From positions 67,268 to 131,267 of the forward strand of contig LUCM01007982.1 of assembly GCA_008360955.1 (NCBI GenBank): a stretch of DNA of 64,000 bases. The letters are read 5' to 3'. This stretch comes from Fasciolopsis buskii (lineage: Eukaryota; Platyhelminthes; Trematoda; Plagiorchiida; Fasciolidae). Position 1 is the stretch's first letter; each line of letters starts with the position of its first letter. Below are positions 1 to 13,499 of this stretch, piece by piece. Made by a program: the position numbers and the translations under genes. Under the pieces are notes generated by a model that was not told where the DNA came from, did no database searches, and saw only the letters and a list, made by a program, of their open reading frames with translations.

Positions 1-3000
1 CTCCACCTGAAATTCATACGAGAGACAAAGAATGGATGATCAAGGCTACTTATTGAAGCGAGGAGCAGAAGCCTTGGTGGATTGAGCTGTGGGCAACACA
101 TCGGAAGCGGTGATAGCCAAAGTCGGTGGTAAGGTCTAAACATTCTGCATGGCCCCAAAGGCGGGCGCGCGAAGCCTTGCGTTGTCACTAACAACCTGAT
201 TGGCTGTTTCGCCCACTTATCAGAACATGCTTCCCCTACGGATCCACGTTTACTGGAATCAACTAACACTAAAATCATATGGAATTCTGCGCAGCAAGGC
301 AACAGCTGCAGCAGACTCGTGGGGGGGGAGGGCGTCCTCCTAAACTACTGTAGTACGAAGATTACCCCAAGTTCGAAGTAATGCTGGATATCGTGTACCC
401 CAGCTGAATTGCAGAATAAACTCCAACTTTAAAGGTCATCCTACTTCAGAGGACGACAAGTCAGCAGGCATCACGGGACATTTTTTCAGAAGGCTGAGAA
501 GGCTGTCTTTCCACATTCTCAGTTACACGTGTGAGCGCCAAAAGTCGCTGTCCACTTTGGTTGCAGACATAATGCATGCACATCAGAAGTAGTTGCCTCG
601 CTTTTCGGCTAGGCAGCACATTTGAAAATGATCTGCATGATGTGATTTTTCCGAAAACCATTTGGCTTTTAACGCAACTCCCATATCTCAGTGGCTATTC
701 AAATTAAAAACACTTTTATGCTCCCAACAACTGCTTGCGCGATTAGCTCACTATTTTAATGGAAGAACACAGATATGACACCTTCCTATCACTCCCCACG
801 TAAGAACTGCCTTATATTCCATACCGATTTTATGCTTCCATTATGGACCCATATTGGTACATTAGCGACTTGGATTCTAGAGTACGCAGTTAGCACTGTC
901 TGATAACGATTCTAGCAGATTTCGAAAGAATTTCCCAAATATTGAACTACTTTTTACACTTTAAATTATCAGACATTAGAGGAGACCTCCACTGGGTTTT
1001 GGATATTTAGCTTTGCTCCGGTGAACAGTGGAAATCGTCGTTACACATGCGTGAACTAAGACATTTTCAAACCACAAAACATCATCACATTCAAGCGTGT
1101 TTAGCATTGCTTCTTTCTATCTTCACCTATTGTTTTGCCGTTAGAAATCTTAGTCCACTAAGCAGAAGCTCGAAACTCCACTTTACGATCTGAGAATGGT
1201 TAGGACGTTTTATTCGAATTAAAGAACTGACTCTTACGTTTAGTAACAACCGCATCATATTTTGCATCAATTTTTACAACAAAACTCACCTACGCACACA
1301 TACACACACCACATAATAACGCACCCCGCTGTCATTCCCACCAAAGAACTAGTTCGAACTTTTGGTTTATCTACCTACCCAACGATTTGTATAAAACTTC
1401 GTTTATCCCTATTTGGTTAGCATGTTACCATCACGTGACGAAGCACTGACTAGATTACACTCCATTGTTGAAGCGTCCTCTCGTTTTCTTCAGATTGTCT
1501 TGTTCTCCTTTTAGTTTTCATAGTCATGTTCCACTTCATTTATTTGCTTTCGATGATTTTTGTGAGCATTTCGCCTCAGGAGGTGAACTTGCATGCTTAG
1601 AAATGTCATTCAAATAATAAGCCAAATACGAATGCATATTTGATGCTTAAATGAACAGAAATCAAAGGCGAATCAAGTGCGGTGCAATTTGCTATCCAAA
1701 AGATCACGGGGTCAGAGTGCAATGGTGTGCAGCTGTGAATACTATTTACATCCATTTGACGACTAAATGTGAATGATTACTTTTTCATCGGAGAGAAATA
1801 ATGAATAGCAGAAGGAACAGCGCGTTAGGGAGAAACGGTATGCATGAATTGCACTAACAGAACGGAGACGATAAATGCATGTGCTCGTGTGCACGATTTG
1901 TACCTCACAAGTTCTTGTCGAGCAGAGTTGCTTGTGTTAGGAATTTAACTGATATCTGTCCTGTCAGCATACATTAGCAAAACTGTGGTTTAATGGTCTA
2001 AACGTTGAATTTCTGATTCGCATCGAACCATGTTTAGAAAAACGGAGACGTTGCCATGCCCTTAGGCGGGAACAATTCACCTGGAGTGATGGACTTAACT
2101 ATCTCCGGTACCCCAACAAACAGCTATTTGTATTTCCATATAGCCTGATCATTGTGCATGATTGGAACAAAATTTGTTCATGCGAAGTTTCAAAGCCAAA
2201 AACATTTGAAAAACTGTTCATAGTCGGGGGTTGGTCAGTTCACAGCTTAAATTTATCTCGACCCGTATGATGCAGTCGAAAAAAATGTCTTCCATGCGAG
2301 TCAGGGTAAACTGGTTCTGTCGGTCAGCTTCAAATCGTGGGTCATTTATTTTGATTCTCTCCATTTGATCCACCCATTGGGATTACATCGGTTTATTTTT
2401 TGCATTCCATCGAGAAAAATAAAATTGGCTAAATGACAATTGCTGTTATTGCCTAAGACAAACCTAGTAAACACTAACATCACACGTTCTATGCGAATAC
2501 TAGGATAAACAACTTCAGTTTGCGAAAATTTTTACACCATTTCTAATGGTGGAGTAACTGACTGAAACGGATTCATCTCCTGACGAAACGTCTCGGGTAA
2601 ATTACACCATCAGACAGGATGCGAACTCAAGTGATCTAGGAAGACAATGAGCAAAAAAGACAGTAGTACTAATCTGGGGATTTCAAACTTTATTAACAGG
2701 GAATTGTCTAAAACAGTTAATTGTACCAAGGAAGAATCAACTTCTTGCAACATGACTAAACAGGATGACTACGCTTCTTCAGAAGCGTTCGTGCAGACAA
2801 ACAATGTTTATCCGTTCTCCCGAGGTTGGTAAGATCATCGGAATATAAGTGCATTAGTTCAGCTTGATACCATTAACTCAAGTACTGAATTCAAACTTGC
2901 AGCTCTGTTGGCCGAATGCCCATCGTACGTTTCATAACATACTTTCGTTTAGACGTCGGAACAGAAAAAGTGGGTTTTCGATTAAACTTTGCACAGCTTT

Positions 3001-6000
3001 CCTGTAAACTTCGATTTACACGGTAGAAGTAAGTCATTTCGAGACATTCCTACGAGGCAAACTACCAAACTAATAGTTTGGTGCGTTTACTGAACCATTT
3101 GCTTTCAATTTTAATCTGTTCTACGTCGTATTTTTGACACAAATGCATACCTCCGTAATTATTTTGCTTAGACATTTTGCCAAATAGGATTTTTAATCCA
3201 GATATTTTTTGTGTCTTGACTTTGCCGGGTCAGTGTTTGCGTTTGCCCGCCTCAAAAAAGCCCCGTTAATCGAGTCACTTAAGGGCATAACAAACTTCGG
3301 CTTATCTCAGTGCACAATTTTTCATGTGGTTACAGGCCGACGTCTTTCTGTCGTCTGGGAATTTGTAGCGATAAAACTTCAAACGCTTTACACATTGAAC
3401 CAGTTTTGCAGTCACAGCTAAAAGTCAGGGTGCCGGCTTTCGTGGTCTTATTCCAAGTACAATGGTTTATACATTCACGAGGAACAACCCACATTAGTTA
3501 CACAACCAGATGGCTATCTAAGCGTATTTGCTGTAACCAAACGCATAGGGCTAAATAAAAGGCAATGGAAAACGTCAAGGGCTGCGCTTGTTGGATTTCG
3601 GCTAAGATCAGCCGCTCAATGTATTTCGCCGAAGCTTTCGGACCAAATTACAAAGTCCAAAGTAGGTTGCCAGAATTAATGATCCTTTCTTACAGCTAAA
3701 GCGATAAGTATTCGGTTCAACGAACCTCGATTGTGTACCTAAAAGAAGTACAAACGATACCGAATCTTCTGCGGCCCAACCAACACGAGCAAGCATCGCG
3801 GAGAACTAACAAGCGTACCAAATACACCAGTCTCACTCATTTCCGATTATCAAATCTCGTAGATACACGTCAGATTTGTGAAAAGTGATTTAATATTTGC
3901 AAACTCCGTAAGCTGTGTACTTCCATTCACACAAACATAAGGAGATTGACTTGAACAACTAGGATTATAATCTGTCATTCCTCAGTCCTGTACTGTTATT
4001 TGTATTTTGCCGTTCTGACTGATACAAACGGGAATGACTTTAAGAATATCTAATTTTAGGGGCCTAATGTCTTGCACATTCAAACAGCAATCAAAATATT
4101 GCCCGCATTCCAAGTAGACGAACACAAGTTGAGTAAGGATCTGCCGGAAATACTCGAAATTCGTTAGACTGTGCTGGTCGGGGAATAAATGCTTTGAGCT
4201 AGCGCTCATGTTTCAAACTACCTTGGAGAATTACATTTTTGGAATGTTTTCCTATAGAATGCAGATTCTTCCTACCAGGTATGTGAATTGTCCGCTTCAG
4301 CACAATAAACACACTCATTGCGTAACATCGTAAACTAACGGACGGATGAGTATAAATCTGAATTTCTACTTGCTCAGTAGTCTCAAGCAGATATCGACAT
4401 TATTACTTTCCCCCTTTGTCCCGCCTATGGGTTCTTGGAAGCAACTTAGGAGCTAAGAGGAACGTGCCTCTGGATAAGTTACACTGATCATAGCGATGGT
4501 TTCGCACTTGTGGCGTGTGCCTAGTGCACGAGTGTTTTGCTGTGCGTTTTCCTTCACGAGGTTCGAGTTTAAAAAACAGTCATCTATCCAAGTGTAATTG
4601 CTTACCGTGAGTTGCTTGAACTGATAATTAGGGAATCTTAAAAATGGGTTTTGTAAGGAACTTGTTCAGAGTAATCATATTAGGACAAAGTAGAACAGCC
4701 AATTCGGACATCTGCGTGTCGGATGTATAAATTTTGAGGGCTCGAAACTGTGCTGCACAAAATGGGAATGACAAACATATATTTCGTCTAGAGAGAAATA
4801 AGACAAGCTTGTCACCTGGGTTTAATATCTTTCCGAATATACAAGAGTTGGTTTGTTCTAATCTCCAGAGGCCAAAAGTTTATCGGGTTAAGAATTCCCA
4901 TAACTGATGGTTGTTCTTAAGTGGGCATCAAAATTGCACCAGCTATTTCATGGCTCTTGCGAATGCCGCTTACTTTTTAATTAACTTCCGGCTGTTTTAC
5001 TTTGAACTAGTTTGGAAACCTTGCTTCTGGTGGGATATGATAAAATACTTTAGCTGTCATCGTTAATTCATATATTCATCCGCCGATATATCAAGATTAA
5101 GAGGGTAGCTGAAAATCTGAATATCCCTTTTTCGCACAACTGGTTACGGCCTCCGAGACCGGAAAGTATAACTGTTCATGTGAAAACCGTGTACGTGGAT
5201 GAGCAATCGATACTGGGCAAGATGCCGTCGAAAGAACTGTCAAGTGTGGTAGATTTTACACAAACACCTCTCTTCCTTTCCAGCATCGTTTTTCGTCATG
5301 GTTCTGATGGGGCTAGATGTGAACTCCTATTTGTGAACTACGTAAACCGCACACATCGGTGAATAGAGGTCTGCACTCTCTATTGTCTGACCAAATCTGG
5401 GCTCTGACTAAACCTGTGAATATCCATCAATCGATCTTAATACTTCAATAACCTTCTAGATGTTTTCTTAGCATAATGCTCTATCTCTATGAAGCGAAAA
5501 CATCGCTTAATGACTTTCGAAATTAGTTGTGCACTTCATCAAAGATTACGCCTCAAACTTACCGTCCTACACAAGGTAAGTTTCGGTCAGTGGTCAACAG
5601 TACGTTAATTTATGAAATGCTTTCCCTGTGTAGACGTTATTCAATCAAGGAGGGTATATTAGTCGAATTTGGGTAAACTTTAAGCAAATATTTTTCAGCC
5701 ATTTAGATTTGATTTGTTGTTGATCGCTGAAGAAGAGAAAACAGAGCCCCGGAACGGTTTTGAGACAAAAGTACTACCGTGACAGTAAACCCAAAACCCA
5801 CAAGATTGCGATTCATATAGTTTGTCGTTTTCGCTTGGTCTCCGAAGTAGACCGATTGAATGTTTTTCCTCTTCAAACATATAGGCAACTGCAGAATCTA
5901 CCAACCTTTGTTGTATCTACAAAAAACCAGCATTCATGCTATGTCACTTAGTTTATAGCAACGACGAAAAATCTATAGACAACCGGCCTCAGAGTAACTA

Positions 6001-6383
6001 TTGTTAATCCGAAGATATTTCTGCTCATCCAGAACGATGACAATTAGACTTTAAGATGCATTAAAATTAACCCTGGAAAACTGTTGCGCTAATTGATCTG
6101 ATTTTCCTGTGGAATTTTACAAGTAATATTACGCAAATCCACGATCTGTTTGTCTGTTGCAGACAGAGCATCTCCTCATTGCATTCAATTAGTAATCAAA
6201 CACTGGTATTACAGTATGCTTTAAAATATAGTTTGTAACCAGTTTTTTGACCTTTCGTTGTACTGTTTTATACTAGCTGTTTAACACTATCAAACAGCTA
6301 ATATCGTTTAGGGCTGCTCAAAAATTAGTCGACAATAATGCTTGTAAAATATAATTGAGCAAGTTTAATTGCGTGCAACCTAC
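1..6383. other. No gene recognised
   Basis: AT-rich DNA with only short ORFs lacking domains. A strong isolated donor (ACAAG|GTAAGT) lies near 5574 with no open exon before it. Apart from the CA tract near 1300 I see nothing. Confidence 0.6.
1289..1314. repeat. Short CA-rich tract
   Basis: Imperfect (CA)n of about 25 bases with interruptions. Confidence 0.6.
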
Positions 6384-6613
6384 CTTTTTGCAGTTGCCAT
6401 GGCGCAACTTCTCCCAATTACTTCCACGTGCTTAAGCGTCCAAACGTTCCGTATTTTATTTCCACTTAGTGTTTCTACAACTTTCAATGTTGTAAATAAC
6501 TCTGCTAACGAAAGACCACAATTAAAAAGGGCATAATCACGTGGAAGCATTATTAATTTCCTTATTGATTTATACCCCAGTATTGTCTTCATGGCAGCAA
6601 AAGTGATGATTTT
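6384..6613 (-). CDS. Candidate exon of unknown function
   Basis: On the minus strand, a good acceptor (TCTGGTTTCATTTTCAG, ending at 6614) is followed by 230 bases open in one frame. The segment ends at a good donor, AAAAAG|GTAGGT, at 6384/6383. The encoded segment begins KIITFAAMKTILGYKS and ends IGRSCAMATAK. It has no domain I recognise, no membrane span and no clear motif. Chance ORFs of this length are expected in 64 kb; the pairing of both splice sites in the right order is the only support. Confidence 0.2.
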
Positions 6614-6689
6614 CTGAAAATGAAACCAGAGTTATATCGAAATGAGACCCGAATCCGGGCCACTTCTGCATTACTTTGGTTTTCTTTTC

Positions 6690-6985
6690 ACCCTAAATTT
6701 GCTGTCATTTTGACATGAAGCACGAGTGCAATGTTTGAGACCTGCCCCATACCCGCTGGGCCATCGCCCTTAAACGTGGAGGGGCATACAACCGTATGAT
6801 TTCTCGCTAAACTCGGTGTGACAATGAGACGCGAAACTGATTTGGAACCCGCCACCGAAGTGACCGGCAGATCTGGCATTCAAACCTCTGACTCTTTTGG
6901 AGTGACAGTAGCTTGGGAGGTCAATGCACCTGACTGCCGCTCTCGGGCGACGTCGTACGAAAGAGCTTTGAACACAACGTTCAAA
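6690..6985 (-). repeat. GC-richer island, possible tRNA-related interspersed repeat
   Basis: This stands out from AT-rich surroundings. On the minus strand, TGGCCCAGCGG (complement of about 6756-6766) matches the polymerase III A-box consensus exactly, and AGGTTTGAATGCC (complement of about 6876-6888) resembles a B box. The two are in the wrong relative order for one tRNA. Overlapping short ORFs on both strands are a consequence of composition. It is probably a fragment of a dispersed repeat; family unknown. Confidence 0.3.
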
Positions 6986-9749
6986 ATATTTTTGCCTATT
7001 TATCATTTAAACAATTAACAAATTCATTGATCATCTCGCTCTCGGTTAATCGAATAAGCAAAGACTAAGATGAAGAAATCCGGTGGAGATTAGATTTGAA
7101 CAACTGCGTGTGCGTGTTGCAGAAACTGGAATATTCTAAAGTTTATGGAAGATAAGAATATTCTCCCATAAATATTCCTTTATCGATTCCTAATGATGCA
7201 GTTATTTTTCATTCGAGTTGCATCAGTTGGATAGCTGCTTGAAGTGTGGATTTTTCTAGTTACTGGACACCTTTTGTCTAAATTATGCCATTTTGGATTT
7301 TTTCTCTCAGTAAATGTGGATGTGAGTTTTCAAATTAATTCACTTTAATCGCCCTCATCTTTGGTTTGTCCCGTTTCCTTTTATTAATTGCTCAACTAGA
7401 TTATAATCCCATCGGAGCAGAATTTGATGTCGACATGTGAATTTGAACATTCTGCACGTTATATTGAGTATGCGAACGTTTGCGCCATTAGCTCCTGCGT
7501 AAATATTAGACCGTCAAACTGATCGCCTAGATCTCACCACATAGTCAGGTACTAGTCGGACCGACAAAATTCGGCCATGGCTAACGGATCTGTCACTTAA
7601 GCAGCATGCGTTTGCCCACCTTTCAAAACCGCTCATCCTGGAAGCATGTTGGTCCGAAGACAGGAAAGCCAGCGAACTAAGCTGTAAGTTAGATACGCCA
7701 AACCAATATTCCGCTTCAATTTTACGATTTTTTACCAGACATAACGCCAGTGTTCAGGGTTATAACTGATAGTCATCCAGCCCCGGTTGAGTGAAACGTA
7801 AACGCGCTGATTCACGGCTCCGCCTACGCCCGTCATGCTCAATGGATGCAACGAAAATATCCATCTTCAAAGAATCTACACAAGCTAACAAATATTGTCC
7901 TACGTCACAAGCGCTTTGCACAATCTTATGAAATCCCAGTGAAAGTTATTTTCTAGTGCATTATTTCGATTTCCGTCGGTTGAAAATATGCTTTAGTTAA
8001 CACGACGGATGAGTTTATAACATAAGGCTCAGCGGCACGCATATGGTCGATTACACATGCTGGTGTGAGAAACTTATAAAGGGACAATAATATCCACGTT
8101 ATTTCATTATTACAAAAGTAAGGGCAAATAATGGTTAGGTCAAGGTTTTCACCACATCCCTCATCATCCTTGACATTCGCCATGCAGTCGTAAGAGAATA
8201 GAACAATTTGAATTTAGATCTGGTGAGTAAGGAAGGCCCAAGCTGGGCAAGATTAGAGCAGTGGAAGTGAAGGAGTGGGCGAAAACGTGAGAACAAAGGG
8301 TTTCGCAAGAAATCGTGAGTCTGTCAATCACCAAATTGTTTAGGCTTGAGCGGGAATTAGCATCAAATCGAATATTAATTTAGCGAATCTACACAAATCA
8401 TTAAATCTTTTGTCTCAAAATCAGTAAATGCGACAGAAAAGCCGTCGCGGACAAGAGACATAGCACAAGACAGCACAAGCCATTTCAATAAATTTTTATG
8501 CGCCTACGGAGAGTTCCAGGGAAAAGTGTGAAAAAACAGGGGCTGTACTGTCTACGTGTTTCAGTCAAATGAAATTTTCCATTAGGATTACCCCAAGATA
8601 TTTCACTGGTCCAACTTAAGGAACTGCTTCGTTATCCAATTGCAGACTAAATCGCGAAAACACATTACAACTATAGTGGCTGGACTAGAATCCGTCTGGT
8701 CTTGTCGTCTATCTGACTTTATATTTCATTGACTCAACAAAAACTTTGAGGGGATAGGCTTCAAAATCGGTGCGAGTCGGACGAAGCGTAGCGACAATTC
8801 TGGTAGCGCTACTCCAAATATCGAAGGCGAAGTTGGGCCTAACTGCATTTGAGCTGAAATATGCTATTTCTGCTATTCCAAGTTTACTATGGAACTGGCA
8901 TACATAGAAAGCCTTTTCCATTAAATCCGAATTTTGATAGTGGCTGGTTTATAATGACCTAATTTGTTGGACTTTCGCCTCCCATTGAAAAGCCAGTACG
9001 TTTTGCAAGTGACCGATTTTCAGCTAAGTATATCTCTTCTCAAGCCTTGTGTGTTGAAATACAAAGATGAAACATACTAGATCGAAGTTAAATAGATTCT
9101 TGTCCGCCTTGGTGATTAACAAACATCAAAGCGAAATGTCAGATGGGATGTCGAATGATCACGGAAAATCGACGCATCGAAGCTGTTGAAGTGATTTGAA
9201 ACCAGTATCAGTAACCTTAACTAGACGCGAAATTATGGCTCTTACTTGGCGTAATGTTTATGAAACAATTATAGTGGCACGACTACTTCGCAATGAACAA
9301 AGAATGCATGCATGGAGTGCTTTCTTTGATTAGGTTTTGAAGAATCTGTCAGTATTTAATTACTGCAGTTGGATGAATGAGCTTTTCTTCTTTTGGAGGT
9401 CTAAGTTTAAGACCACCAAGAATGATTCATTAACAATAGGTTCTTTCTCGTACCAGTATTTTCATGGAAATGAAAGGGAACTAGGCTGCTCAGAGCCAAT
9501 AGGTTCAAAAACTAATATTGGTAAGTTTAAAATCATCAGAAACAATGACAGGTGAGGTTTACGCATGTTTGTCCAATCTGATGTTCATATATTCGCAAAC
9601 GAGGATGGATGGTCCGCGTGCAAATAGCCGTGAACAGCATGACCGAGACTCGCCTCAGCGTACAACCGATTTTAATGCATTCTAAATTATGAGGAAGTAA
9701 TGACAAATATCACTAGTTTATTCATCCTCTCTCTTGATTTCCTAGGTGA
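6986..9749. other. No gene recognised
   Basis: AT-rich DNA, short chance ORFs and no repeat that I can align. Confidence 0.6.
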
Positions 9750-11500
9750 GTTCGTTTGAACATAAAAAGAACTCTCTTTGGAGTACGGAAATTTCAGGAG
9801 TCTTTGAATTCACCCTAACTTAAATTTAAACGTTATGACAAAAAACTCGCCTGACCAACGCAAACACGTATTTTATCGAATATTCTACCGACAGTTAAGC
9901 TGTATTTATAGGCTGAAAACAGTCATTTGTTAATCGGGGTACGTTGCATTAATTGAGTTCGAACAGTTCTTTTGATCTCGAACACGAAAATTTCCGCTTA
10001 GAATTGACTGGATTTATATTAAAGTTGACCTTGCATCTAGGATATTTAAGCTCGCTACGCTAGCCACGTACGGCTAGCTGCTCGCATTTTAATCTTGCTC
10101 AGTTGATATTTTGGAATGCAGAGGCAGCAAAATCGTTTGGTACCAAGATTTAAAGGATAAAGAACTGGTTGAAAACCGCGTTCAATTTGAATTTTTGTAT
10201 GGCAGCATTTTCCCGACGATTTTAATTCTAAATTTCAAAGTCGCGAAATCACTCATACTGAAGAAATAAAACATCCCAATATATCGTCCTTTATGGAGAA
10301 AATCAATCACATCCGAAATTGCCCCCAACGAGTCACTGGATACTCATGTTAACATTCTTCTCTAATCTTGAAACAGCTTATGATCACGCCCCGAGGCCAC
10401 CTCAGGATATTTCCATGCACTATTGTCCACATACAGTTCAATTATATCTAAATACTTCATGTGTCAACAGATAAGGAGTACTGATTTTTCGAGCAATCAA
10501 ACAGAGAAAATATTTGCTCGGCTTAATGACATAAAATGGAAAAGGGTGTGTGCCTCAACCCAAAGACACGTCAATTATGTTGAGAGATACGTGCATATAG
10601 TGACCTGGGAAACACTCACACAGATGAGCATTTCCGGATGGAAGTTTTCCGCCACTGTTGTTCACTTCCTTGTTTCCGGCTAGCGACTACTAAATCTGCT
10701 CTTTCCGAAGTGAAGATCAGAAAAGCCTGATAGAAACGGATCAAAACGGAATGCAAAACGGATAGGGGAAACCTGTTGTCATGGCAACGGGGACATTCTT
10801 GTCCATTCTAAAAAGGCGTACAAATATAAGCAAACAGATGGGGTCCTCCGAAAGGAATCGCACGGTGTTTCACTTCGACTGGCATCCGGTGATTTTGTTA
10901 TCCTGAATGGACTGGGTTTCTTCCTGTTCGACGTAAATCGGGTGAAAACAGACATGGGTGCAGGATAGGCTTCATAGAGAAACATATCTCGTTCTGAATC
11001 TTCATCCTACCCAAAATGTGCTTCATGTACTGACGCGATAATTTAATGAGCTTCCTAATCAAATATACGGATTTGGAAATTTTAAAACTTGTTTCACGAG
11101 GCAAAAATCACTTCATACGAGATTTACTTAAAGCCACATCAAAATGAGCAAAAACTTACTGAAGATTAGTGGCTGGCCCATCGGTTGTCATTGTTTGCTG
11201 ATGTAAGATTTCTGGCAATGAATGGCTCAGATTCTTATGAATAGGTCTCACTTGTTTATTGCCAGCAGCCTCGTAATGCGTCACGCTCGAGATATACCTG
11301 TTTTAGCCAAAATCCAACACCCACTACATTTCTGGGCCATTTGATCGCCGGATAACTTCAAAGTGTGCAGCATATCATAGAAATTTTTACCAATTCTCAC
11401 TGGGGAAATGATTAAACTTTCATTTTTTTCTTTCTCCTGTTGGCTAACGGTACGAAAAGTGTTCAGATAAAGCATTACTTGAGTTTCGGCTCTCTATTCG
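9750..11500 (+). repeat. Long diverged repeat, copy A
   Basis: Colinear with copy B at about 30560-32140, same orientation. Visible anchors include GGCTGAAAAC at 9912 against GGCTGAAGAT, TATTAAAGTTGACCTTGC near 10016 against TATTAAAGCGGACCTTGC, and GAACTGGTTGAAAACC near 10161. AATCAATCACATCCGAAATT at 10301-10320 is identical in both copies. CTGAATCTTCATCC is near 10994, GTGGCTGGCCCATCGG near 11171, and GAGTTTCGGC near 11480. Spacing between anchors agrees within about 10 percent. Identity looks like 60-70 percent overall. The ends and the class of element are unknown; no transposase, integrase or reverse transcriptase is readable. Confidence 0.7.
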
Positions 11501-11671
11501 TACAAAAGTACAACCAACTTTTCGTTCACTTTGATCAAATAGAAAATAACCAGTTTGAGGATGCCTCAATAAAAATAATACCGATGGTTTACCATGATTT
11601 CGTTAAATGTCATTCGGTGAGTCCGTGTAATGAGCAAGAAATGTCTGCCGATATGTTGCTTAATTTCACGG
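11467..11671 (+). CDS. Exon-like open segment partly inside repeat copy A
   Basis: A pyrimidine tract (CATTTTTTTCTTTCTCC, 11421-11437) precedes TTCAG at 11462-11466. From 11467 a 205-base segment is open and ends at the strong donor GG|GTAAGT at 11671/11672. The product would start IKHYLSFGSLF and contain two cysteines (KCHSVSPCNEQE) and an NFT glycosylation site. No family is recognised. The first bases align with copy B, which has the same TTCAGAT but no open frame, so this may be a transposon-borne or pseudogene exon, or chance. Confidence 0.2.
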
Positions 11672-13499
11672 GTAAGTCACTCAGTTTCTCCACGCAACAC
11701 TCGTCCAAAAATGTGGCTGCACGAAGTGTGCACAAAGTTGGCGCATCCGGTTTCCAGGGCCTGGTAGACATTTCATTTTGTTTGCCCTGTGCGATTTCAC
11801 GGTGTTAGGCTATTACCAACCAAAACATTTGTATTTTGACAAACCATGCAATTAAGTCAGCTTGTTGATACAAACTGAGATCGATTAATTCATCACTACC
11901 AACCGTGGTGTTTGCGTAGATAACCAGTTGTTTTATTAAACTGTTTTTTAAAATTCATGGTTGCCATGACAACAGGACAAAACAAAACATCGAGTCGAAT
12001 GCTTCGTCACGCAGCAGATACGTCCTAGGGAAAAGAGAGAACCCCATAGTGACTGAGGATTTTCCGGAGAACATGAATAAAAACGGACGTGCACGGATAG
12101 ACGGAAAGCCAAAATCACTTTTCTTGGGCCATTCTATTGACTTCCACAGTGTATGTGTCAAACGAGCACTCCTAGATATAACTATCAAAAAATTTAAGGA
12201 CGTATGCATGCACAATGCCACATGTTTCGGAAAGCATACCACTTGGTTATTGTCTAAAAGAATCCCAGAAGGTCTCAAGTATAGCTCAAGTTTTCCATTT
12301 ATTTCGCATTTTCTCCGGCACCTGATCGCAGTACCGTGAAATTTCAGTTAATTTAACTTTCTATGCTACAACACCATTCTGAGCGTTTGCAAAGAACTTC
12401 CGCCGTCATAGCAACTTCATCAATTCGTAAGTGGTTACTAAATGCAAACATGCACAATAAGTACTACTGTTGCTTTTGTTCCTAAATGGTCCTTTTCAGA
12501 GAGTACGTCCTTTCTATTACCATAATCCACCTGAACATAATGACAAACAAAGTTGTGTTTTCTGCACCCTGAGGCTTATTTGCAAATCGCACTTCCAAAA
12601 ATCATGTAGCGTAGTAAAAAACCTGCACAATTGCGTGATTACTGTTAAACCAGGAAACAATAAGTTACGGGTATATTGGGTTACGGTGCAGTCTGCCCGT
12701 TAGACTTAAGCTCTATCTGAATGGCAGAGAGGCAATTTGAGTAAAATCCCACCACCCTCATGGGTATTTAAGCTGCAGGAACGCTGTCGTACATCCAGTG
12801 AATTTAAGCAAACACGACTCATGTTCAACAACCGTATTTCGGATTATTCATCTATCTGCAGCATGCGAGTGTTCCATCTAACTTGCAGCTCCGACAAGGT
12901 AGAAAATACTTTGTGGACAGAAAGTTTAGCCAGGCAAGTTAACGCTTATTTTGTGAAACATTTAATGAATTAAGGTTAGTTCTAGTCGTCTTCGTAAATT
13001 CACATCGGCATTTATACCAAAAGTTTTGCTGGTATTATTGGCTGCCTATTATCTGATGACCATGAAAGGCGTATGCGTGAAAATCAACCCGGCTTCTAAC
13101 CTGGTAGTCCATATATATATTATGCTCACATCTGAATATAGATGTGACATCAGGATCATGGTGAAGAACAAAAATAAGTAACAAGAAAGAAAAAAGAGAA
13201 AAAAAAACGATGAGTAGGGTTCACTACACTTGATAGGTATTCTCCTTCGAGGGCCTGAAAATACGCAATTGCACAAACCGAAGTGGATGGCTGACTGAAG
13301 GAACTCTACCCAACCCTACAAACGAAGCATCACAACGAACTGAGAGGTGCGTGATCCACTGGTGACTGACTGCTCAGTTAATAGGCCCTTAGAGTGGGGC
13401 TATGCATCCTAGTTGTCTAGTAGACCCATTCGCCACAGATGTCCTTGAGCACAGCCGTATAATTCGCAAGACATCCGCGGTTGGTTTGGAATCAGGGTT
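11672..13499. other. No gene recognised; several short plus-strand ORFs
   Basis: Open stretches of 77-96 codons at 12049-12339, 12470-12703 and 12737-12973 have no motif, signal peptide or consistent splice sites. The segment 13300-13500 may be the decayed 5' part of the RTE fragment. Confidence 0.5.

Noticed and set aside
10059..10078. Short inverted repeat GCTAGCC / GGCTAGC
   Set aside because: Seven-base arms only, and not conserved in the matching part of repeat copy B.
12049..12339. Overlapping ORFs of 96 (plus) and 107 (minus) codons
   Set aside because: Mutual shadows without domains, signal peptide or splice context; expected by chance in 64 kb.
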